Below, piece by piece: positions 53,101 to 61,069 of a DNA stretch of 64,000 nt. The notes beneath the pieces were generated by a model, which was not told the origin of the DNA, searched no databases, and saw only the letters and a list, made by a program, of their open reading frames with translations. Location of the stretch: positions 558,001 to 622,000 of the forward strand of contig NZ_JBBNAD010000004.1 of NCBI RefSeq assembly GCF_037996765.1. The letters run 5' to 3'. Made by a program: the position numbers and the translations under genes. Source of the stretch: Bdellovibrio sp. GT3. GTDB taxonomy: Bacteria > Bdellovibrionota > Bdellovibrionia > Bdellovibrionales > Bdellovibrionaceae. Numbering within the stretch: position 1 is the stretch's first letter; each line of letters begins with the position of its first letter.

Positions 53101-53934
53101 ATGGTGGCTTTTGGTAGATGGATCGATGCGCATGGACATTTGGCAGATCAACGCTGGGACGGTCAGCAAGCAGAGATCATTGAATCTGCCCAAGCCAAGG
53201 GCATTCATTTCTTTATGCAAGGTGGTGTCGGGCCTGAGGATTGGGAAAGGCAAAGACGCCTGAAGGCACGCTTTCCGCACCATATTGGGCTTTGTTATGG
53301 AGTGCACCCTTATTGGGTGGCAGACCACTCAGATGAAGAGTTGGAAGAAGCAATCAACCTGTTGGCGCAGGAACTTCCCGAAGCCATGGGCTTGGGGGAG
53401 GTCGGTTTGGATTTCCGCCCTCATATCATGAAGGATTCTCAAGAGCGCCAGATCACCGCCTTCGAGGAACAGTTGGAACTGAGCCATATCGCCAGTCGTC
53501 CGCTGGTGCTTCATTTGGTGCAGGCCCACGAGCAATCGCTTACCATCATGGACCTGTTTGGACTGCCTCCACAAAAAGGCATGGTACACTCCTTCAATGG
53601 AAGTGTGGGCAAAGCACAGGATTTCCTGAAAAGAGGGTTGCACCTTTCTGTCGGAGGCCCGGTGTGTCGAGAAGACAACCAAAAGCTGCATCAAGCCGTA
53701 CGTGAAATCCCGTTGGAGTTTTTATTGATCGAAAGTGACAGCCCTGATCAAGGCCCGCCGGCCTTCCAAGGACGTCTAAATCCACCTGAATCCATTTGGG
53801 AGGTGGCAAAGACTATAGGGAAGCTAAAATCCCTTGATCCTTTGGAAATATTAGATATCACTACGGGGAACTTTCACCGTCTTTTTGGCTCGACCGACAC
53901 GATCTTTACGGGTCCCAAAGACAGCGTGCATTGA
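53101..53934 (+). CDS. TatD-family metal-dependent hydrolase
   Basis: 277 residues from the ATG at 53101. TatD-type metal ligands are present: DAHGHLAD near the start (usually D-x-H-x-H), MGLGEVGLDF with the Glu, LVLHLVQAHEQS with the His, HSFNGS and LIESDSPDQ with the Asp. Family members are DNases or RNases that trim 3' ends. It lies 21 bases before tcdA and is probably co-transcribed. Confidence 0.87.
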   Translation: MVAFGRWIDAHGHLADQRWDGQQAEIIESAQAKGIHFFMQGGVGPEDWERQRRLKARFPHHIGLCYGVHPYWVADHSDEELEEAINLLAQELPEAMGLGEVGLDFRPHIMKDSQERQITAFEEQLELSHIASRPLVLHLVQAHEQSLTIMDLFGLPPQKGMVHSFNGSVGKAQDFLKRGLHLSVGGPVCREDNQKLHQAVREIPLEFLLIESDSPDQGPPAFQGRLNPPESIWEVAKTIGKLKSLDPLEILDITTGNFHRLFGSTDTIFTGPKDSVH

Positions 53935-53955
53935 TCCCTTTTGGGGGCAGGATAA

Positions 53956-54870
53956 ATGGATACTACTGAATCACAAACACCGACAGCACCAACACTGAAC
54001 CAAAACCCGCAACAACCGCCGGAAACGGAATACGTTCTGCACCGTCGTTTTGATCGCATGGGCCGTTTGGTGGGCGATGCGACGATGAAAAAACTGATGA
54101 ACACCCACGTGATGGTGGTGGGCATTGGTGGCGTTGGATCTTGGGCGGCAGAGTCCCTGGCACGTTCAGGTGTGGGTCACATCACGGTTGTTGATTTCGA
54201 CGAAGTTTGTATCACCAACACCAATCGTCAGTTGCACGCGGTACAAGGCATGGTCGGCAAGAAAAAAGCCGAAGTCATGGGCGAGCGCCTGCGCAAAATC
54301 AATCCGCAGATGAAAGTCACCGTGATTCCTGAATTTTACAACGCTGATAATTCAGATCGCATGTTGGCGGATAAACCTGATTTCTTGATCGATGCTATCG
54401 ATAATCTGACAGCGAAAGCGCACTTGCTTGCGACTTGCGTAAAAGAAAATATCAAAGTGATCACGTCAGCGGGGTCAGCGGCAAAAATGGATCCACTACG
54501 CATTCAGAAAAAAGATCTGGGTGTTACGCATACGTGTCCATTGGCGCATCAGCTGCGTAAAATTCTTCGTCAAAAATATGACTTCCCGGAAAAAGAATTC
54601 GGTATTCCTTGCGTGTTCTCTGATGAACCCGTGATGATGCCCGAGGAGCTGACTTACGATAAAGGCATGGGCTTTAAATGTGTGTGCCCTAAGACCAATG
54701 ATTTCCATGGTTGCGATAACCGCAATATGATTTACGGGTCTGCAAGTTACATCACAGGGGCTTTTGGTCTGGTGATGGCATCACACATCGTGAATGAAGT
54801 ACGCACGGCAGTGAGCAGTGCTGTGGCGCCGGTCGGCGCGGAAGCTGAAGCAACTAAAGGAGTTCAGTAA
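53956..54870 (+). CDS. tcdA: tRNA threonylcarbamoyladenosine dehydratase
   Basis: 304 residues, slightly longer than usual because of a Thr/Gln-rich N-terminal ~25 residues. The E1-like fold has the ATP-binding GIGGVGSW at ~54-61 and VVDFDEVCITNTNRQLHA, followed by IDAIDNLTAKAHLL. The C-terminal half has GVTHTCPLAHQLRKILR and IPCVFSDEP, typical of TcdA (CsdL). The enzyme cyclises t6A at position 37 of certain tRNAs. Its stop overlaps the start of the following small gene (TAATG). Confidence 0.92.
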   Translation: MDTTESQTPTAPTLNQNPQQPPETEYVLHRRFDRMGRLVGDATMKKLMNTHVMVVGIGGVGSWAAESLARSGVGHITVVDFDEVCITNTNRQLHAVQGMVGKKKAEVMGERLRKINPQMKVTVIPEFYNADNSDRMLADKPDFLIDAIDNLTAKAHLLATCVKENIKVITSAGSAAKMDPLRIQKKDLGVTHTCPLAHQLRKILRQKYDFPEKEFGIPCVFSDEPVMMPEELTYDKGMGFKCVCPKTNDFHGCDNRNMIYGSASYITGAFGLVMASHIVNEVRTAVSSAVAPVGAEAEATKGVQ

Positions 54871-55001
54871 TGATCGTAGCAATGTGGTTTACCATGGTAG
54901 GACTTGTGATCGTTGCGGGCTTGGTGCTGCTGGGTTTAACATTTAGAAATTGGGCACAACAAAAGAAGGTGACCAATGCAACGGAAGCATCTCAAAAATA
55001 A
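54870..55001 (+). CDS. 43-residue single-pass membrane protein
   Basis: Starts at the ATG overlapping the tcdA stop (TAATG), with AAAGGAG 7 bases upstream. Sequence: MIVAMWFTMVGLVIVAGLVL, then LLGLTFRNWAQQKKVTNAT and a Ser/Lys-rich end. Residues ~5-25 form one hydrophobic helix followed by a basic stretch. The 3' end overlaps the next gene by 26 bases in another frame. Coupled overlap on both sides supports a real gene; function unknown. Confidence 0.6.
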   Translation: MIVAMWFTMVGLVIVAGLVLLGLTFRNWAQQKKVTNATEASQK

Positions 55002-56028
55002 GCTCAAGCTGGGCTATTCCTTAGCCCGCTCCGCGCACTTCACCGCGCAACAGTTCACTTTGCCTTTGCTTGAAGCTCTTGTGACCAGATCCATGAAAGA
55101 TCGCCCGTCGCTAGAGCTTAAGAACATCAAAAAGTCCTATAAAGAACTTTATAATCTGCTTAAAAAAGACACCGACAATATCGATAAGGGACTGTACCCA
55201 ATCGAGGTCCTTTATCCCGAAAACTTTGCAAAGCACGCGCTTCGTTATCCAAAGATCTTAGTCGATGGACTGCATATTTCCCGCCGCCGGCACGAACACG
55301 ACGCCAAAGAATTCAATCAAGAAGCCCGCGAATACCTGGCGGACTTGCCCGAATACTATCAGCGCAATTTTCACTATCAAAGTGGCGGTTACTTAACTGA
55401 AAAATCCGCGGAACTTTACGAACATCAAGTTGAAATCTTATTTGCTGGTGCTGCTGATGCCATGAGACGGCTGATCATTCCTTTGGCCAAAGATGTTTTT
55501 CTAAACGAAGGCGAAGGACTTAGATTTTTAGAAGTGGGCGCGGGAACGGGGCGCTTGACGCGGTTTATGAAGCTCGCCTTTCCAAAAGCCCACATTACGG
55601 TTTTGGATTTAAGCGAGCCCTATTTGAAGCAAGCCCGCAAAAACTTAATCAATTTTCGCGGAATGGATTTTGTTCAAGGCGCAGCGGAAGAACTGCCTTT
55701 TAAAGATGCACATTTTGACTTCGTCTATTCTTGCTTCTTATTTCACGAACTTCCGCAGGAAGTCAGGGAAGCGGCGGTTCTGGAGGGCTTGCGCGTCCTG
55801 AAAACGGGTGGATTTTATGGCCTGGTCGACTCTGTGCAAAAGGGGGAGACAGAGGGGTTGGATTGGGCCCTGGAGCAGTTTCCCCGGGACTTTCACGAGC
55901 CGTTCTATAAGAACTACAGCCAAAACCCCGTTGAGGATTTGTTAAAAGCCGTGGGCTTTTCAGACCTACGAAAAGACACGGGATTTTTCAGTAAGGCTGT
56001 TCTTGCACAAAAGCCATTCTCTGCTTGA
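54976..56028 (+). CDS. class I SAM-dependent methyltransferase
   Basis: 350 residues. A ~170-residue N-terminal helical part (no known domain) precedes a Rossmann methyltransferase: motif I FLEVGAGTGRLTRFM (~residue 185), motif II VLDLSEPYLKQARK, then AEELPFKDAHFDFVYSCFLFHEL. This resembles UbiE-type and other small-molecule methyltransferases. The substrate is unknown. AAGGTG is 4 bases before the ATG. Confidence 0.82.
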   Translation: MQRKHLKNKLKLGYSLARSAHFTAQQFTLPLLEALVTRSMKDRPSLELKNIKKSYKELYNLLKKDTDNIDKGLYPIEVLYPENFAKHALRYPKILVDGLHISRRRHEHDAKEFNQEAREYLADLPEYYQRNFHYQSGGYLTEKSAELYEHQVEILFAGAADAMRRLIIPLAKDVFLNEGEGLRFLEVGAGTGRLTRFMKLAFPKAHITVLDLSEPYLKQARKNLINFRGMDFVQGAAEELPFKDAHFDFVYSCFLFHELPQEVREAAVLEGLRVLKTGGFYGLVDSVQKGETEGLDWALEQFPRDFHEPFYKNYSQNPVEDLLKAVGFSDLRKDTGFFSKAVLAQKPFSA

Positions 56029-56082
56029 GTTTTGCCCTAAACATGCTACTTTTGCGCCTCTTCGCATTAACAGGAGCATGTA

Positions 56083-57054
56083 ATGGGACCGATTTCCAAA
56101 TTTATCGAGCATCACTATCGTCATTTCAACGCCGCTGCACTTAAAGACGCAGCTGTTGGTTATAAAAAACACATCGATAACAAAGGCCAAATGCTTGTGA
56201 CACTTGCAGGTGCAATGTCCACGGCTGAATTGGGTCTTTCTTTGGCTGAAATGATCCGCCAAGGTAAAGTTCATGCGATCTCTTGCACAGGTGCGAACCT
56301 TGAAGAAGACGTGTTCAACTTGGTTGCTCACGATCACTACGTGCGCATCCCGAACTACCGTGATTTGACTCCGGCTGATGAACAAAAACTTTTGGAAAAA
56401 CATTTGAACCGCGTAACTGACACTTGCATCCCTGAAGAGGAAGCAATCCGTCGTATCGAAAACGTAGTTCTTGAATACTGGCAAGATGCTGACCAAAAAG
56501 GTGAGTCTTACTTCCCACACGAATTCATGTACAAAATCCTTCTTTCCGGGAAATTGAATCAGTACTTCCAAATCGATCCAAAAAATTCTTGGTTGTTGGC
56601 TGCTGCTGAAAAAAATCTTCCAATGGTTGTTCCAGGTTGGGAAGACTCCACTTTGGGTAACATCTTCACTGGTCACATCATCAAAGGTGACATCAAAAAA
56701 TCGACTACTGTTAAAGGTGGTATCGAATACATGAAAACTTGGGCTGAGTGGTATATGTCAGCTTCAAGAAAAGCTCCAGTAGGCTTCTTCCAAATCGGTG
56801 GTGGTATCGCTGGTGACTTCCCAATTTGCGTAGTTCCAATGTTGGAACAAGACTTGGGTCACGAAGACATTCCTCTATGGAGCTACTTCGCGCAAATTTC
56901 TGACTCTACTACTTCTTACGGTTCGTACTCTGGTGCGATCCCGAACGAGAAAATCACTTGGGGTAAACTAGCTCCAACGACTCCTTCGTACATCGTTGAG
57001 TCCGATGCAACTATCGTTGCACCGTTGATCTTCTCTTACGTACTAGGCCTATAG
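56083..57054 (+). CDS. deoxyhypusine synthase-like enzyme (possible homospermidine synthase)
   Basis: 323 residues; CAGGAG precedes the ATG by 7 bases. The deoxyhypusine synthase fold is clear: LVTLAGAMSTAELGLSLAEMI, FQIGGGIAGDFPI, and SGAIPNEKITWGKLAP, in which Lys295 corresponds to the catalytic lysine of the WGK motif. Bacteria lack eIF5A, so the bacterial members are thought to act on polyamines, for example making homospermidine from putrescine and spermidine-derived aminobutyl groups. Codon use is strongly A/T-ending and uniform, suggesting high expression. A terminator follows. Confidence 0.87.
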   Translation: MGPISKFIEHHYRHFNAAALKDAAVGYKKHIDNKGQMLVTLAGAMSTAELGLSLAEMIRQGKVHAISCTGANLEEDVFNLVAHDHYVRIPNYRDLTPADEQKLLEKHLNRVTDTCIPEEEAIRRIENVVLEYWQDADQKGESYFPHEFMYKILLSGKLNQYFQIDPKNSWLLAAAEKNLPMVVPGWEDSTLGNIFTGHIIKGDIKKSTTVKGGIEYMKTWAEWYMSASRKAPVGFFQIGGGIAGDFPICVVPMLEQDLGHEDIPLWSYFAQISDSTTSYGSYSGAIPNEKITWGKLAPTTPSYIVESDATIVAPLIFSYVLGL

Positions 57055-57110
57055 TCTTTCGCCTTGCATCCGAACCATTTTGACCGCTCTTGGTTTTGTG
57101 GTTCGAAATT

Positions 57111-57141
57111 AAAACCCCAGCTGGTGAGGCTGGGGTTTTTT
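57111..57141 (+). terminator. intrinsic terminator
   Basis: CCCCAGC (57115-57121) pairs with GCTGGGG (57129-57135), then six T. It follows the deoxyhypusine-synthase-like gene. Confidence 0.9.
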
Positions 57142-57221
57142 ATTTTGTGCATTGCCGCACCCGTAGCGGGTGTGCGTTTGGCAATTTAGGACGCATTTAT
57201 TGGGTAGCTTCGGCGGATGTG

Positions 57222-57239
57222 GCCGCCTATTGGCGGTGC
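57222..57239. repeat. dispersed palindrome, degenerate copy 4
   Basis: GCCGCC-TATT-GGCGGT; the arms match over CCGCC/GGCGG only. It lies between convergent genes. Confidence 0.4.
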
Positions 57240-57727
57240 TAACGCAGGCTTTTCATCAGCTTTTCCAATTGATCGGCGCAGATGCCCCAGCCTTGGTGAA
57301 AGCCCATGTCTTCGTGTTTTTTGCGATCGGTTTCATCCCGGTGCATGGCGATCGCTGTGTATTTGGTTTTTCCGCCACCAGCTGCTTCCATCATTATCGT
57401 CGCTGTGAAGTGAAGATCTGCACCTGATACGATATTCTCTACCGGTCGGAAATCCGGCAGCAGACAATCCGTCCAAGTCAGTTTCTTGTTTGGAATCACT
57501 TCCAAGAAACAACCCGCATTCGGAAACTTTTCTCCTTCAGGGGACTGCATCACGGTTTTAAAAATACCACCCGGGCGAAGATCCACTTCTGCCTCAGTCA
57601 CTTTCCAAGGTTCCGGGCAAAACCATTTGCAGAGTAACTCTGGCGTGGTCCAGCCTTTCCATGATTCTTCAGGGGTTATGTCCAAAGTGCGTTCAAGTAC
57701 CAAATCCAGTTTCGGGTTGATTTTCAT
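57239..57727 (-). CDS. SRPBCC/AHSA1-domain protein
   Basis: 162 residues from the ATG at 57727, with AGGAG 6 bases upstream; an in-frame extension to 57844 overlaps the next gene's start and lacks family sequence. It matches Aha1/SRPBCC proteins (LERTLDITPEESWKGWTTPELLCKWF, LRPGGIFKTVMQSPEG, HQGWGICADQLEKLM). The helix-grip fold binds hydrophobic ligands; the specific role is unknown. Confidence 0.88.
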   Translation of the reverse strand: MKINPKLDLVLERTLDITPEESWKGWTTPELLCKWFCPEPWKVTEAEVDLRPGGIFKTVMQSPEGEKFPNAGCFLEVIPNKKLTWTDCLLPDFRPVENIVSGADLHFTATIMMEAAGGGKTKYTAIAMHRDETDRKKHEDMGFHQGWGICADQLEKLMKSLR

Positions 57728-57823
57728 GGTGGCTCCTAAATTGGTGTTGCGAGTTTCCTTTGAAAGCTTAAAATGATTTTTACAAGTGCGCGAGAAAATA
57801 ATCGAATCTTCAGGACGGTCTTC

Positions 57824-58192
57824 ATGAACTTTCAAATGCATCAAAAAGGAAATCAGAAAATTGCAGAGGTTGTTGGGGAAGGTTTATTCATCAGCTCTGC
57901 GGCCGACGCCTTTCAGGCGATGATGGACATTTCCTATGAAGCTGGCGTGAAGAAGATGGTTTTTCATCAAGCTAATATGGGTCCTGATTTCTTTGATCTT
58001 AAAACAAAAGTTCTGGGCGAGCTGATGCAAAAGGCTGTCAATTATCAAATTCAGGTGGCCTTTGTCGGGAGTTTTTCGAAGATGGAAAGCAAAAGTCTTA
58101 AAGATCTAATCTACGAAAGTAACAAAGGCCATCAGCAATTCTTCGCCGAAGACCTTGAAACGGCGTTGGAGCTATTGGCCACTCACGAGTAA
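57824..58192 (+). CDS. DUF4180 protein
   Basis: 122 residues from the ATG at 57824 (a longer frame to 57773 overlaps the divergent SRPBCC start region). DUF4180 hallmarks are AADAFQAMMDISYEAGVKKMV, FHQANMGPDFFDLKTKVLGE and YQIQVAFVGSF. A small cytoplasmic protein of unknown role. The downstream palindrome copy separates it from the convergent qorB gene. Confidence 0.82.
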   Translation: MNFQMHQKGNQKIAEVVGEGLFISSAADAFQAMMDISYEAGVKKMVFHQANMGPDFFDLKTKVLGELMQKAVNYQIQVAFVGSFSKMESKSLKDLIYESNKGHQQFFAEDLETALELLATHE

Positions 58193-58203
58193 GTTCTTAT
58201 ATC

Positions 58204-58225
58204 GCCACCGCCGTTTGGCGGTGGC
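58204..58225. repeat. dispersed palindrome, copy 5
   Basis: GCCACCGCC-GTTT-GGCGGTGGC, perfect 9-bp arms. It lies between convergent genes, 12 bases after one stop and 12 before the other, so it may also work as a terminator-like hairpin. Confidence 0.75.
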
Positions 58226-58236
58226 TTTGATAGGTG

Positions 58237-59085
58237 CTATAGTGCTTTCTTGATTGCGGATTCCAAGGTTGTTAATGGACGACCAATCAGGTTCTTCAAG
58301 TCAGGGCTTTTCGTGAAGAGTTCCCCTTTGGAGATTCCAACATCAGAGTCAGCCAATGCTTCGGCGAATTGAGTTGGCAAACCGAAACTCATCAACAGTT
58401 TCGTGTATTCACCTGCGGGCATATTTTTGTATTCAATTTTTTTGCCGCTTACTTTTGAAACCAGCGCTGCGTATTCCTGCATGGTCATAACATCACCACC
58501 CAGTTCGTAAACTGATTTACCGGATGCTTTGTCTGTAATAACAGTCGCGGCAGCTGCGGCGTAGTCCGAACGGGTGGCTGGGTTGAATTTTCCTTCACCT
58601 GCGCTGCCGACAACGGCGCCATTTTGCAATGCGCCCGCAAGCTGTTCGGTGTAGTTTTCTATGTACCAGCCATTTCTTAAGAACGCATAAGGAATGCCGG
58701 AATCCTTGATCATCTTTTCGGTAAGTTGGTGTTCCTTCGCCAACAGCAGGTGACTGCTGTCTGCATTTAGAATGCTTGTGTAAGCAATAAATTTAACTCC
58801 GGCCGACTGGGCCGCTTTCAAAATATTCGTGTGCTGAGCGACTCGTTGGCCCACTTCGCTGCCAGAAATAAACAACAATTTCTCAACGCCCTGAAGAGCC
58901 TTGGTCAATAGTTCTGTATTTCCGTAATCAGCTTCGCGAACTTCGATTCCTTTTGAGACAAGGTCCTGGGCTTTGCCTTTGTTTCTGACGATGCCTACAA
59001 TTTGATTGGCCTTATTGCCTTTGTTCAATAGTTCATCGATGGCCAGTTTACCCAAATGTCCAGTGGCTCCTGTTACTGCGATCAT
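58237..59085 (-). CDS. qorB: NAD(P)H quinone oxidoreductase, QorB/YtfG-like
   Basis: 282 residues; AGGAG precedes the ATG. NmrA-like Rossmann protein: nucleotide-binding AVTGATGHLGKLAIDELL at the N-terminus, then LLFISGSEVGQRVAQH and FLRNGWYIENYTEQL. These are the features of QorB (YtfG), which reduces quinones with NADPH. In E. coli the gene is divergent from an HxlR-family regulator (ytfH), and the same pairing occurs here with the damaged HxlR gene at 59124-59409. Confidence 0.88.
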   Translation of the reverse strand: MIAVTGATGHLGKLAIDELLNKGNKANQIVGIVRNKGKAQDLVSKGIEVREADYGNTELLTKALQGVEKLLFISGSEVGQRVAQHTNILKAAQSAGVKFIAYTSILNADSSHLLLAKEHQLTEKMIKDSGIPYAFLRNGWYIENYTEQLAGALQNGAVVGSAGEGKFNPATRSDYAAAAATVITDKASGKSVYELGGDVMTMQEYAALVSKVSGKKIEYKNMPAGEYTKLLMSFGLPTQFAEALADSDVGISKGELFTKSPDLKNLIGRPLTTLESAIKKAL

Positions 59086-59123
59086 AAATTCTCCTGTTCT
59101 TTAGGTCCCGAAAAACGTATCCA

Positions 59124-59409
59124 TGCCCGGTTTTAACGACGATGGAAATCATCGGTGGGAAGTGGAAGCCGATGATTTTGTTTAATCTGCTTTCTGGCAC
59201 AAAACGTTTCAACGAATTGCAAAGACTGGCGGGGAATCCCTCAGCTCGTGTACTGACTTTACAACTTCGTGAACTTGAAGACGACAAGATTATCAAACGG
59301 CATGTCTATGATCAGATACCACCACGTGTAGTATTCTTTGACAAAGAAAGGCCATAGCCTGCATCAGGTATTGGAAACCATGGCAGCGTGTGGCGCTGCC
59401 AATACTTAA
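59124..59409 (+). pseudogene. HxlR-family regulator, frameshifted and without a start codon
   Basis: Reading from 59124 gives CPVLTTMEIIGGKWKPMILF, the exact HxlR opening with its redox-type Cys. The frame then runs to GNPSARVLTLQLRELEDDK and PPRV, but stops at 59357. From 59332, one frame over, the expected continuation YSLTKKGHSLHQVLETMA runs to a stop at 59407. A 2-base loss (or 1-base gain) after PPRV explains this. Upstream of the Cys, only ATT or CTG codons precede a stop at 59085, so no normal start exists. It is divergent from qorB, its probable former target. Confidence 0.8.
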
Positions 59410-59856
59410 TTAGAAACCTTGGGAAAGAAGAGCCAACGCTGGCTCTTCTGATTTTTGAGGAGCGACAGTCACATGCATAGTCTGATTTTCTGAATGCAAC
59501 ACAGTAGCCACTTCATTACGAGCAACCACGTGGCAATTTAATCCTGTAGCTGGGAAGTGCAGATCGACCACTTTACCGGATTGAGCCAATGCCAAAGCCG
59601 CATCAGACCACTGAACCGCATGCTCGCAAGGAATGGTTTTCTTAACAGGTTTGTAGTTGGAGAAACGAACGACAATCAACATGCCGACGAAGATGCAAAC
59701 TGCAAACAGGGGAGATAGCGAAATCAACGTCAGGTGATTCATGATGTTTTGAGATTCCTCTTTGTTAAAGAAGAAATCAAAAATTGCCAAACTGCTGCCG
59801 ACAATGAAAACCACCCAAAGTGCCAGGGTGCTTGTTGTTTCAATTATTTTTCGCAT
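59410..59856 (-). CDS. pgaD: PgaD-like poly-N-acetylglucosamine biosynthesis protein
   Basis: 148 residues from the ATG at 59856, preceded by GGTGGAG. Two hydrophobic helices (~8-30 and ~47-68) precede a cytoplasmic C-terminal tail with two Cys, longer than in E. coli PgaD. PgaD stabilises and activates PgaC at the inner membrane in response to c-di-GMP. The assignment depends mainly on the operon position, overlapping PgaC by 17 bases. Its stop directly abuts the restored frame of the HxlR remnant. Confidence 0.7.
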   Translation of the reverse strand: MRKIIETTSTLALWVVFIVGSSLAIFDFFFNKEESQNIMNHLTLISLSPLFAVCIFVGMLIVVRFSNYKPVKKTIPCEHAVQWSDAALALAQSGKVVDLHFPATGLNCHVVARNEVATVLHSENQTMHVTVAPQKSEEPALALLSQGF

Positions 59857-61069
59857 AAGTAACTCCACCGCGGTCAGGACTCACCCAAGAACTAAATTGG
59901 CGTTTAGGGCCAAATAGAACTTTCGGGATTGCCACGAATAACACAAAACTATTAATCATCCAATAAGCAAACGGATACCAGATCGCCACGAAACCAAGTC
60001 TTGAATCGCGCTCGTAACGACCATGCAGGAACATACCGACCACGAACTGTGTGAAGCTCATGATCCCAGTCAAAAGAATGGCGTAGCTCAAATTCATTTC
60101 ATGAAGATTGGTACCAAAGATTGCGAAGGCAATTGTCACCGGCAACATGAAAGCCCATAGGACTGAGAATACGTATTCCAACAGAATCAAACGAAGACCG
60201 GTGTCGCGACCATTCAGAACGGAACGACCGTGCTTCAACATGACCTCGAATCCACCTTGAGCCCAACGCAGGCGTTGCTTCCAAAGACCTTTCAAAGTGT
60301 CTGGCATAAGAACGTCACACTTGGCTTTCGGTTCATACTTAAGAGCCCAGCCCGAGGTTTGCAGCTTCCAACTGATACCCACGTCTTCTGTCACTGTATC
60401 CGTGTCCCAGTAGCCGACACTTTCAACTGCTGACTTGCGGAACATCACCAATACACCTGATAGCGCAAACAAGCGGCCAAGAGATTGGTGATAACGTTTG
60501 ATCATGCCGACCAAAGCTGAAAATTCCCCGACCTGAAGTCGGCCCACTAAAGTACCGCGGTTTTTAACGCGGGGATTGCCCGTAACACCAGCCACTTCGG
60601 GATTTGCAAAATGCTCCATCATGATTCTTGGGGCATCCGCCTCAAGTTCGGAATCGGCATCCAGACAAAGAATGAATTCATGACGACTGGCCATAGTGCC
60701 TAAAGTCAGTGCAGCCGCTTTACCGCGGTTTTGCACCAGATTGATGACACGCATATTGGGACGTGTGATTGCCAGTTTTTCCAATACGGCCTGGGTTTTG
60801 TCACGGCTGCCATCATTGATGGCGATAATTTCGCATTGATCCACTGGCAAAATATCCAAAGAACGGATGGTGGCCTCGGCGGTTTTTTCCTCGTTATAGC
60901 AAGGAATCAAAATCGTGTAGCGCTGTTCTGAAAACTCCGTCAAAGTCTGACGTTTGCGTTCACGCTTAAAGTAAAAAACCAAAGCTCCCATGATCCAAAT
61001 CAACGGCAGCACAAACGGGGTTGTCAGGAATAGGAATTTAAAAATGGCGGGCAGATATGATAAAATCAT
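59840..61069 (-). CDS. pgaC: PgaC-like poly-beta-1,6-N-acetylglucosamine synthase
   Basis: 409 residues. GT2-family: N-terminal membrane helices (~10-35), nucleotide-binding YTILIPCYNEEKT and NDGSRDK, LDADSELE, the catalytic TED in TVTEDVGISWK, and QRLRWAQGG for acceptor/processivity. Three or four C-terminal helices (~285-390). It polymerises UDP-GlcNAc into an exopolysaccharide across the inner membrane. Overlap with pgaB and pgaD indicates one operon. Confidence 0.92.
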   Translation of the reverse strand: MILSYLPAIFKFLFLTTPFVLPLIWIMGALVFYFKRERKRQTLTEFSEQRYTILIPCYNEEKTAEATIRSLDILPVDQCEIIAINDGSRDKTQAVLEKLAITRPNMRVINLVQNRGKAAALTLGTMASRHEFILCLDADSELEADAPRIMMEHFANPEVAGVTGNPRVKNRGTLVGRLQVGEFSALVGMIKRYHQSLGRLFALSGVLVMFRKSAVESVGYWDTDTVTEDVGISWKLQTSGWALKYEPKAKCDVLMPDTLKGLWKQRLRWAQGGFEVMLKHGRSVLNGRDTGLRLILLEYVFSVLWAFMLPVTIAFAIFGTNLHEMNLSYAILLTGIMSFTQFVVGMFLHGRYERDSRLGFVAIWYPFAYWMINSFVLFVAIPKVLFGPKRQFSSWVSPDRGGVTYAKNN

